Below, one piece after another: positions 17,491-24,659 of a DNA stretch of 64,000 bases. Each line of letters begins with the position of its first letter. Position 1 is the first letter of the stretch. The stretch comes from Novosphingopyxis iocasae (GTDB lineage: Bacteria; Pseudomonadota; Alphaproteobacteria; Sphingomonadales; Sphingomonadaceae). The notes under the pieces are model-generated. The model was not told the origin of the DNA and ran no database searches. It saw only the letters and a list, made by a program, of their open reading frames with translations. The stretch lies in NCBI RefSeq assembly GCF_014334095.1, contig NZ_CP060495.1:1325001-1389000 (forward strand), written 5' to 3'. The position numbers and the translations under genes are program-made.

Positions 17491-18516
17491 ATGGCGCAAT
17501 CGGATAAACAGCCGACGATCAACGATGTTGCTCGGATGGCGGGCGTGTCGAAGAAAACGGTCAGCCGAGTCATCAATCGTTCGCCGCTCCTGAAATCCGA
17601 TACACGGGCCAAGGTCGAAGCGGTCATTGCGGAGCTCGGCTATGTTCCCAATCCCCAGGCGCGCGCGCTCGCACTCCGGCGCAATTTCCTGCTCGGTTTG
17701 CTGCACGACAATCCGAATGCGCAAACCGTATTAAATTTTCAGGAAGGCGTCCTGGACGCCATCGCCGATACCGAATTCGCCTTGGTGGTGCGTCCCGTGA
17801 ATCGCCATTCGCCCGCCATGCTGGACGATATCCGTCATTTCCTGGAAATGCAGCGACCGTTCGGCGTGATGATCCTGCCGCCGATTTCAGAAGACGATGC
17901 CTTGGCAGAGCTCTGCCGCGAAGTTGGCTGCGGCTATGTGCGCATGGGATCGGCGGAACTGGACGCCCCGGAACATATGGTGGAGTCGAACGATCGCGAA
18001 GCAGTAGAGCGCGCGGTCGATTATCTGGTGGAAATGGGCCATCGGCGGATCGCCATGATCGAGGGCCCGGAAGGTTTCCGCTCCGCGCGCGAACGTTCCG
18101 ACGGTTTCTTGGCAGCGATGAAGCGGCACGGTCTCGAGGTACGGCCGGAGATGCTCGCTCCCGGTCACTACACCTTTGAATCCGGCCTCGCCGCGGCGGA
18201 GCAATTGCTGGCTATATCGCCGCGGCCGACTGCTATTTTCGCCGGCAATGACGAAATGGCCGCCGGCGCACTCCATGTCGCGGGCCGGCGCGGGATGGCA
18301 GTGCCAGACGATCTTTCGCTGGTCGGCTTCGACGATTCGCCCCTCGCCGCTCATATCTGGCCGCCATTTACTACGGTGGGCTGGCCGATTGCCGAAATGG
18401 CGCGCGCCGCAGCGCTGAAGCTGATCCATCCTGCGGAGGCCGGCACGCAGCCATCCCGCTTCCGATCGGACCTGGTACGGCGCGCCTCCGTCGCCTCCCC
18501 TGCTTCCAACGCCTGA
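17491..18516 (+). CDS. LacI family transcriptional regulator of the pectin/uronate locus
   Basis: A 341-residue regulator: N-terminal helix-turn-helix (INDVARMAGVSKKTVSRVIN) with hinge helix (NPQARALA), then a periplasmic-binding-protein-like effector domain (residues 65-335; VGFDDSPLAAHIWPP near the C-terminal strand). ATG 17,491 has GGAG five bases upstream; longer starts lack an RBS. Its gene is embedded in the catabolic locus and five palindromic CG-centred sites precede the locus operons, so it is the best candidate to bind them. The inducer is probably a uronate intermediate such as KDG, by inference. Confidence 0.9.
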   Translation: MAQSDKQPTINDVARMAGVSKKTVSRVINRSPLLKSDTRAKVEAVIAELGYVPNPQARALALRRNFLLGLLHDNPNAQTVLNFQEGVLDAIADTEFALVVRPVNRHSPAMLDDIRHFLEMQRPFGVMILPPISEDDALAELCREVGCGYVRMGSAELDAPEHMVESNDREAVERAVDYLVEMGHRRIAMIEGPEGFRSARERSDGFLAAMKRHGLEVRPEMLAPGHYTFESGLAAAEQLLAISPRPTAIFAGNDEMAAGALHVAGRRGMAVPDDLSLVGFDDSPLAAHIWPPFTTVGWPIAEMARAAALKLIHPAEAGTQPSRFRSDLVRRASVASPASNA

Positions 18517-18564
18517 TGCGAAGAGATGGTTGAATTTCGCTGCCGACTATCGCTATACGGGTAA

Positions 18565-18579
18565 TGACACCGGTTTCCT
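18565..18579 (+). promoter_or_regulatory. Predicted LacI-family operator, site 2
   Basis: TGACACCGGTTTCCT, 74 bases upstream of the RpiB-type isomerase gene and 48 bases after the lacI stop. Identical in 15 bases to site 1 on the opposite strand. Confidence 0.65.
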
Positions 18580-18653
18580 AAGGGCGCGCGCCTTTTGCAA
18601 GCCGGAAAGCAAATTCAAGTACGAACGCTCCGAACTGGAGCAGGAGAGACAGC

Positions 18654-19286
18654 ATGAAAATCGCCCTCATTACCGAGAACAGTCAGGCCGCCAAGAACGG
18701 CATCATCCATGAAGCGCTCACCAGCGTCGCCGAGCCGCTGGGCCATGAAGTGCACAATTACGGCATGTATACGGCGGAAGACGAAGCCTCGCTGACCTAT
18801 ATTATGAACGGGCTTCTGACCGGCATTCTGCTGAATTCGAAAGCGGCCGATTTCGTCGTGACCGGCTGCGGCACCGGTATGGGATCGTTGCTGGCCTGCA
18901 ATGCGATGCCCGGCGTGTTCTGCGGGCTCGTCATCGATCCGACCGACGCCTTTCTTTTCAGCCAGATCAATGCCGGCAACGCGGTCTCCATGCCCTATGC
19001 CAAGGGGTTCGGCTGGGCAGCCGAGCTCAACCTGCAGGATTGCTACCGTAAGCTGTTCGAAGGCACGCCGGGCGAAGGCTATCCCAAAGAGCGCGCTGCC
19101 ATCATGAAGACCAATCGCGGCATCCTAAAGGATTTCAAGGCAGCGGCGACCCATGACATGGTGACCGTGCTCAAGAACGTCGATCAGGATCTCCTGAAGG
19201 CAACCATCGCAGGCGCACGCTTCGGCGAATATTTCTACGCCAGTTGTCAGGACGAGAACATCGCGGAGTATCTGCGCCAGCTTTGA
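18654..19286 (+). CDS. RpiB/LacA/LacB family sugar isomerase, probable DHU isomerase (DhuI-like)
   Basis: A 210-residue protein of the RpiB fold, longer than ribose-5-phosphate isomerase B (about 150), with the family core VTGCGTGMGS near residue 70 and a C-terminal extension. Streptococcal DhuI, of this family, isomerises 4-deoxy-L-threo-5-hexosulose uronate (DHU) from unsaturated uronates and is paired with an SDR dehydrogenase. The next gene here is that SDR type (KduD), followed by KdgK, so the same role, replacing KduI, is inferred. AGGAGAG lies just before the ATG. It heads a four-gene operon. Confidence 0.8.
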   Translation: MKIALITENSQAAKNGIIHEALTSVAEPLGHEVHNYGMYTAEDEASLTYIMNGLLTGILLNSKAADFVVTGCGTGMGSLLACNAMPGVFCGLVIDPTDAFLFSQINAGNAVSMPYAKGFGWAAELNLQDCYRKLFEGTPGEGYPKERAAIMKTNRGILKDFKAAATHDMVTVLKNVDQDLLKATIAGARFGEYFYASCQDENIAEYLRQL

Positions 19287-19352
19287 TGGCTTCGTAGGGT
19301 CGGAACGCCGACAGGGCCGCGCGAGCTCTGCGGCAGGAGAGGAACGAGACGC

Positions 19353-20120
19353 ATGCAACAATTCGATCTAACCGGACGCGTGGCGGTGGTGACCGGCGCG
19401 AACACCGGTATCGGCCAGGGCATCGCGCTGGCGTTGGCGCAAGCCGGGGCTGACATCGCCGCGGTGGGGCGCAGCGAGGCGAGCGAAACCGCCGCCAAGG
19501 TGAAGGCTATGGGGCGGCGCTGCGAGCTGGTTTCCGCCGACCTTTCCTCGATTGCGCCTGTCGGCGACGTAATCGAGAGCGTCGTGGACAGGCTGGGGCG
19601 GCTCGACATCCTAGTCAATAATGCCGGGATCATTCGCAGGGACGACGCCCTCGACTTTTCGGAAGCCGATTGGGATGCGGTGATGGACACCAATCTCAAG
19701 ACGCTGTTCTTTCTCAGCCAAGCCGCCGCCCGCCATATGGTCGGTTGGTCGAGCCAGGACGGGCAACGCGGCAAGATCATCAACATCGCGTCGATGCTGA
19801 CATTCCAGGGCGGCATACGGGTGCCGAGCTACACGGCAAGCAAGAGCGGCGTGGGTGGCCTTACCAAGCTGATGGCAAACGAATGGGCACCCAGGGGCAT
19901 CAACGTGAACGCCATTGCCCCCGGATATATCGCCACCAACAACACCGCCGCGCTGCAGACCGATGAAACGCGCAACCGCCAGATCGTGGAGCGCATCCCG
20001 GAAGGCCGCTGGGGCCGCCCCGAAGATATCGGCGGGGCCGCCGTGTTCCTGGCCAGCCGTGCCGCCGATTATGTGCAAGGCCAGGTGCTAGCCGTGGACG
20101 GCGGCTGGCTGGCGCGATGA
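19353..20120 (+). CDS. kduD: 2-dehydro-3-deoxy-D-gluconate 5-dehydrogenase KduD (SDR)
   Basis: A 255-residue classical short-chain dehydrogenase: cofactor site TGANTGIGQGIA, NNAG, catalytic Tyr/Lys in YTASKSGV and the C-terminal RPEDIGGAAVFLAS. It resembles KduD/DhuD, which reduces the 2,5-diketo intermediate DKI(I) to 2-keto-3-deoxygluconate with NAD(P)H. The strong RBS (AGGAGAGGA) and position between the RpiB-type isomerase and kdgK support this over gluconate 5-dehydrogenase, which is similar in sequence. Confidence 0.87.
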   Translation: MQQFDLTGRVAVVTGANTGIGQGIALALAQAGADIAAVGRSEASETAAKVKAMGRRCELVSADLSSIAPVGDVIESVVDRLGRLDILVNNAGIIRRDDALDFSEADWDAVMDTNLKTLFFLSQAAARHMVGWSSQDGQRGKIINIASMLTFQGGIRVPSYTASKSGVGGLTKLMANEWAPRGINVNAIAPGYIATNNTAALQTDETRNRQIVERIPEGRWGRPEDIGGAAVFLASRAADYVQGQVLAVDGGWLAR

Positions 20121-21133
20121 GCACCGCTGACGGAGCCGTCGTCTGCTTCGGCGAAATGCTGCTCCGCCTCTCGCCGGGCGGTGCCGTCCCTCTGGCCGAG
20201 GCGGGAGGCATGACAATCGATGTCGGCGGCGCCGAGGCAAATGTTGCCATTGCCCTCGCCAGTCTTGGCCGCGCGAGCCGCATGCTGACCGTTTTGCCCG
20301 ACAATCCGCTCGGTAAAAAAGCGCGCCGTGCGCTGGCAGCGGCCGAAGTCGATACCCGGTTCGCGGGGCACGCCCCCGGCCGAATGGGTCTTTATTTCTA
20401 CGAGCCGCCTGCCGGGCCGGTGGCCGGGCGCGTTACCTATGATCGCGCGTACAGCGCGTTCGCCGAGTCCGCGCCGGACGCCATCGATTTTGCTGCGGCC
20501 ATGGACGGGGCAGCCCTGCTTCACATGTCCGGCATCACGCCCGCTCTGGGGTATGGCGGCGTTGCTCTGGCCCGGGCTGCGCAGGATGCCGCGGAGGCCG
20601 CGGGCGTGCCAATATGTTTCGACGGCAATTATCGCGCCAATCTGTGGGATGCCTGGGATTCTCGCCCCCGCGAAACGCTTGGCGAGCTTGTCGGGTGCGC
20701 AACGATCCTGATCGGCAACCACCGCGATATCTCCCTGCTGCTCGGCCGTACATTTTCGGGCGATGGACCGGAGCGAAGGCGCGAAGCGGCGGAGGCAGCC
20801 TTTTCCGCCTTCCCACGACTTCAGATAATCGCTTCGACCGCGCGTCATGTCGAGACAGGTTCCATCCACCGGTTGGCCGCCCGCGTCGATCGGCGCGACG
20901 ATCATTGGCAAACGGACGAGTTGCGCATCGAAGGGGTGATCGACCGCATTGGAACGGGGGACGCGTTCGCTGCCGGTCTGCTGCTGCGCTATCTGGAAGG
21001 AGCCGATGCGCAAGCCATGGCGGAGAGCGCACTGGCCCTGGCGGCGATGAAGCATGGCCGACTGGGAGACAGCATCCAGATGACGCGTACCGAGTTGGAC
21101 AGCTTCGCAATAGGCGGCGATGTCCGGCGCTGA
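20117..21133 (+). CDS. kdgK: 2-keto-3-deoxygluconate kinase KdgK (PfkB family)
   Basis: A 338-residue ribokinase-fold sugar kinase that phosphorylates KDG to KDPG, joining pectin and uronate catabolism to the Entner-Doudoroff pathway. Visible are FGEMLLRLSP at the N-terminus, GGAEANVAIALASLG, GNYRANLWD and the anion-hole motif IGTGDAFAAGLL near residue 280 (catalytic Asp). The start overlaps kduD by four bases (ATGA) and its end overlaps the esterase gene. No KDPG aldolase (eda) is in this window. Confidence 0.93.
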   Translation: MSTADGAVVCFGEMLLRLSPGGAVPLAEAGGMTIDVGGAEANVAIALASLGRASRMLTVLPDNPLGKKARRALAAAEVDTRFAGHAPGRMGLYFYEPPAGPVAGRVTYDRAYSAFAESAPDAIDFAAAMDGAALLHMSGITPALGYGGVALARAAQDAAEAAGVPICFDGNYRANLWDAWDSRPRETLGELVGCATILIGNHRDISLLLGRTFSGDGPERRREAAEAAFSAFPRLQIIASTARHVETGSIHRLAARVDRRDDHWQTDELRIEGVIDRIGTGDAFAAGLLLRYLEGADAQAMAESALALAAMKHGRLGDSIQMTRTELDSFAIGGDVRR

Positions 21134-22679
21134 GCGCCTCGATCGGCGCGGCTTCGTCGGGTTGAGCCTGGTGGCCAGTGCCGGTCTGTTCGCAGGGCCG
21201 GCATTCGCGGCGCGTTCGGTGCCTGTCGCCGGGCGCTATCATGGTCTGCGCGAAGGGAATGTGGCCTCTTTCAAAGGCATTCGCTATGCGGTCGCCTCGC
21301 GATTTGCCCGCCCCACGCCAGTCCCGTTCGAGGGCGAGGCCATCAGTGCGCATGAATTCAGACCGATTGCACCGCAGGCGGGTTTGCAGGAGATACCGCA
21401 GAGCGAGGACTGCCTTTTCCTGAACGTCTGGACGCCCGAGGCCGAGAGCCGTGCACGGCGACCTGTGATGGTCTATTTCCATGGCGGAGCCTACAATTCG
21501 GGCACCGTCACCGACCCCCTGACCCACGGCGCGGTTCTGGCGGAACGCGGCAACGTGGTGGTCGTCACCGTCAATCAGCGGCTCAACGTCTTCGGCTATG
21601 GCTGGCTTGCGCCGTTCGGCGAGCGCTTTGCGGATAGCGGCAACCTCGGCCAGCTCGATCTCGTCTGTGCGCTCCAATGGGTGCGTGCGAACATCGCGGC
21701 GTTCGGGGGCGATCCGGCGCGCGTGATGGTATTCGGCCAATCGGGCGGCGGTGCCAAGATCGCCACACTGATGGCCATGCCCGCCGCCGACGGCTTGTTT
21801 CAATCAGCCGCGACCATGAGCGGACAGCAAGTCACGGCCAGCGGTCCGGGCCACGCTCTGCAGCGCACCCGCGCCTTCCTGAAAGAGGTTGGGGTCGGCG
21901 AAAATGACGCTACGCGCCTGCTCGACCTTTCGACCGAGCAGCTTGTCGCGGGTCTCGGCGCGACCGACCCTATCCTAGGCGGAAGCCTGTATTTCGGCCC
22001 TGTGCTCGACATGAGCAACCTTCCGCGCCACCCCTTCTGGCCGGATGCCGCGCCGCAATCGCTCGATATTCCGATGATCCTAGGGAACACTGCCCAGGAA
22101 ACCCGCGCATTTATCGATCCGCGCGGACCGGTGGCAACGGGGCTCGACTGGACGAACATAGCCGATCGACTGGAACGCCATATCAAGATCGATCTGCCCG
22201 GCGATTGGGTGGTCGCGCAATACCGACGCCACTTTCCGGACTGGTCGCCCGCACAGCTGTTCTATGCCGCCACCACCGCCGGCCGCAGCTGGCCCGGGCA
22301 GGTGATCGAAGCGGACGAGCGTGCGAAGGCGGGCGCGGAGAAAAGCTGGGTCTATCAGCTCGACCGCCCTTCGCCGATCGATCCTCTGCGCGGGGCCGCC
22401 CATACCGACGATATCCCCTATGTTTTCGGCACGCTCGACGCACCGGGCAGTTATTCCGGCACGGATGCGCGCGCGCGCGCCATCAGCACGGCCATGATCC
22501 GCGCCTTTTCCGGCCTCGCCCGGAACGGAACGCCCGGCCTGGCCGGCTGGACAGCTTATACCCTTCCCGATCGCGATACGCTGGTCATCGGCGAAGACGC
22601 GATCCGCGTCGTGCCCGACCCCCGTGGCTGGCAGCGCGAACTATGGTCGCGCGCACCCTATATTCAGCCGGGCAGCTGA
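21120..22679 (+). CDS. Secreted type-B carboxylesterase
   Basis: A 519-residue alpha/beta-hydrolase of the carboxylesterase family. The N-terminus has a Tat-like signal (DRRGFVGLSLVASAG, ending at AFAA). Motifs: SEDCLFLNVWTP, VYFHGGAYNSG oxyanion loop, nucleophile GQSGGGAK near residue 208, and HTDDIPYVFG near residue 430, which probably carries the catalytic His. Being last in the isomerase-kduD-kdgK operon, it may remove ester groups from pectic substrates in the periplasm, but this is inferred. Its stop lies three bases from the stop of the opposite cupin gene. Confidence 0.85.
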   Translation: MSGAERLDRRGFVGLSLVASAGLFAGPAFAARSVPVAGRYHGLREGNVASFKGIRYAVASRFARPTPVPFEGEAISAHEFRPIAPQAGLQEIPQSEDCLFLNVWTPEAESRARRPVMVYFHGGAYNSGTVTDPLTHGAVLAERGNVVVVTVNQRLNVFGYGWLAPFGERFADSGNLGQLDLVCALQWVRANIAAFGGDPARVMVFGQSGGGAKIATLMAMPAADGLFQSAATMSGQQVTASGPGHALQRTRAFLKEVGVGENDATRLLDLSTEQLVAGLGATDPILGGSLYFGPVLDMSNLPRHPFWPDAAPQSLDIPMILGNTAQETRAFIDPRGPVATGLDWTNIADRLERHIKIDLPGDWVVAQYRRHFPDWSPAQLFYAATTAGRSWPGQVIEADERAKAGAEKSWVYQLDRPSPIDPLRGAAHTDDIPYVFGTLDAPGSYSGTDARARAISTAMIRAFSGLARNGTPGLAGWTAYTLPDRDTLVIGEDAIRVVPDPRGWQRELWSRAPYIQPGS

Positions 22680-22682
22680 CCC

Positions 22683-23117
22683 TCAGGGCTGGCGCGCCAC
22701 CGGATAAGCTATAATCAGGGATAGCGGTTCGATGCCCGTTTGGCGGATGCCGACGTGCGCGCCTTCATACAGATATGCGGCCATCCCGGCTGTAAGCGCG
22801 GCTTCCACCCCATCGGAAATCACAACGCCGGTTCCGTCGGCAACGTAATAGACCTCGTCATGCGCGATCGAATGTTCGCCGATGGCAGCGCCTACATCCA
22901 GCACGCGGCGACGAAACTCCATGGTGCGCGGCTGCGGCGCGGCGTCGCTGATGCGATAGGCGGTGGACATGCCGATCGCTCCGTGCGGCGGCGGCTCGCG
23001 GACCATCACGTCACGCTCGCTCACCACCACCATGCGCGGCGCGCCGCCCCCGCTCAATGGGACGGCGCACCCAGCCAGCAGCAGACTCGTCACCGACAGG
23101 CCCGCCATGGCCCTCAT
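22683..23117 (-). CDS. Cupin-domain lipoprotein, KdgF-like candidate
   Basis: A 144-residue protein: lipoprotein signal (LSVTSLLLAGC, lipidated Cys17) then a single cupin barrel. The metal-site motif GEHSIAHDEVYYVADGTG fits cupin motif 1 and HVGIRQTG contains the second motif. Cytoplasmic KdgF is a small cupin that opens unsaturated monouronates from pectin or alginate to the keto form. The gene overlaps the pectate lyase stop by four bases (ATGA), so a periplasmic KdgF-like role is plausible but not shown. A general cupin function cannot be excluded. Confidence 0.75.
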   Translation of the reverse strand: MRAMAGLSVTSLLLAGCAVPLSGGGAPRMVVVSERDVMVREPPPHGAIGMSTAYRISDAAPQPRTMEFRRRVLDVGAAIGEHSIAHDEVYYVADGTGVVISDGVEAALTAGMAAYLYEGAHVGIRQTGIEPLSLIIAYPVARQP

Positions 23118-24478
23118 TTGCTTGGCGTCCGCATTTCACGGTCGCGCGGCGAAAGATGTTCCTGCGCACCCGGCTTCTGGCCCGGATAGAGGTCGCCTTT
23201 CGGCGTCATCGTATCCAGATCCCATTCGCTCTCGCGGAACGGAGCCCGCGTCGGCTCGATACGGGGATATCCGCCGATTTCATCTTCGGAATCGAGGATA
23301 TCGCCGCGACCTTCGGCGATAAAGAAGAGGATGCGCGTTTCCTCAGGGCCGCGATCCCACGGACGCGCCCCTGCAGTGGCGAGAAGGGTGGTTTCCACAT
23401 CGCGCGCAGGCAGGATGTCGAAGTCCGAAATGTCCGCCATTGGCGCCTGCGCTTCGATCACCTTCGCCCGCGTTTCGCCGTAACGGCCGAATGCAGGCAG
23501 AGCGTTGCCGTGCCGGTCCACCGCGATGTTGTCCTGCGCGAAATAAGCCAGATCGCCCACCCCGCCCAGCATCAGGAAGGGCAGCCCCTCATCCGTATCA
23601 TTGCCGCCGCGCATGACATTGCCGATCGCGGTGATCTCACCCGTTACCGGCTCATGACCGGCCCATTCCAGGTCCATCAGATTGTAATGCACCGCACGAT
23701 GCTCCGGATTGTAGATCAGGTTGTTGACCATCAACACCTGCGCCCCGCCCTTCACGAGCGGCGAGCGTTCCACATTGTGCGCCCAGATATTGCGATCGAA
23801 CACGATACCCGTGGTGTTGTCGTGGACCAGAGTGCCCTTCGAATGTTCGCCTTTGGGATGGCTGGCGTTGGCAAGGCCTTCGGCGGCCAGATTGAGCCGG
23901 AACGTCACATTGTGACTGGTATTTTTGCGCCAATCCTCCACCGTATCCCCGGCAAAGCGCGGGCCGCTGGCGGACATATTCTCGTCCACCGCCCACAGGA
24001 ATGTGTTGTTCTCGACCAGCACGTTCGATGCCGCCACGGTGGAAAAGGCATCGGCCTCCCAACCACTGAGCAGCGGTTGTTTGTCCACGCCTGTCAGAAC
24101 GCGCAGATGTTGCAACTTCACATCGTGAGTTTTCACATCGATGCCGGTCCGCAACAACGTGATGCCGGGCGCAGGCGCGGTCTGTCCCGCGATGGTGACG
24201 AAGGGCTCGGTGATCTCCAGCGAACTGCGTCCCATATCGATCGCGCCGCCGACTTCGAAGACGATGATGCGCGGCCCCTTGGCTGCCAGCGCCTCGGCAA
24301 GGCTCCCTGGGCCGTCCTTCGCCAGGCTGGTCACCTTGATGATACGACCGCCCTTCCCGCCTTCGGTGGGGTCGGCCGGCGCGGCGATGGCCTGCGCGGA
24401 AAGGCCGGTCACGGCGATAGGCACCAGCAAAAGGGCCGCAAGCGCGGCCTTCGCGCGCCATAAAGATTGAGCTTTCAT
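23114..24478 (-). CDS. Secreted polysaccharide lyase family 1 (pectate lyase)
   Basis: A 454-residue exported protein: signal peptide (LLVPIAVTGLSAQAIA), then a right-handed parallel beta-helix. VTSLAKDGPGSLAEAL, VTIAGQTAPAPGI, NNTFLWAVDENMSA and AHNVERSPLVKGG are the PL1 pattern (the SW-A-x-DEN type of marine and sphingomonad pectate lyases). It would cleave polygalacturonate by beta-elimination with calcium, producing unsaturated oligogalacturonides. The ATG at 24,478 has GGAGAGGAGAG upstream; longer frames lack an RBS. Operator site 3 lies 63 bases upstream. Divergent from the TonB receptor. Confidence 0.9.
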   Translation of the reverse strand: MKAQSLWRAKAALAALLLVPIAVTGLSAQAIAAPADPTEGGKGGRIIKVTSLAKDGPGSLAEALAAKGPRIIVFEVGGAIDMGRSSLEITEPFVTIAGQTAPAPGITLLRTGIDVKTHDVKLQHLRVLTGVDKQPLLSGWEADAFSTVAASNVLVENNTFLWAVDENMSASGPRFAGDTVEDWRKNTSHNVTFRLNLAAEGLANASHPKGEHSKGTLVHDNTTGIVFDRNIWAHNVERSPLVKGGAQVLMVNNLIYNPEHRAVHYNLMDLEWAGHEPVTGEITAIGNVMRGGNDTDEGLPFLMLGGVGDLAYFAQDNIAVDRHGNALPAFGRYGETRAKVIEAQAPMADISDFDILPARDVETTLLATAGARPWDRGPEETRILFFIAEGRGDILDSEDEIGGYPRIEPTRAPFRESEWDLDTMTPKGDLYPGQKPGAQEHLSPRDREMRTPSK

Positions 24479-24541
24479 AGTTTCGTCTCTCCTCTCCATT
24501 CTTGCATCTTGACAGCTGGTGCCACTGCGGGCAAACAAAAA

Positions 24542-24556
24542 TGACACCGGTTACCA
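24542..24556 (+). promoter_or_regulatory. Predicted LacI-family operator, site 3
   Basis: TGACACCGGTTACCA, the most symmetrical of the five sites. It lies 63 bases upstream of the pectate lyase start and 103 bases upstream of the TonB receptor start, in their shared intergenic region. Confidence 0.65.
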
Positions 24557-24630
24557 AAAGCCGGGACAAAGAGCCGCCAGAGGTCTGAGGATTTGATCGC
24601 ACCGCAAAAGCGCGGCCGAATCCTTCTAAA

Positions 24631-24645
24631 AGACACCGGTGCCAT
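24631..24645 (+). promoter_or_regulatory. Predicted LacI-family operator, site 4
   Basis: AGACACCGGTGCCAT ends one base before the GAGGGAGGA ribosome site of the TonB receptor gene. The ACACCGGT core is kept; the outer bases are the least conserved of the set. Confidence 0.5.
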
Positions 24646-24659
24646 AGAGGGAGGATCAA

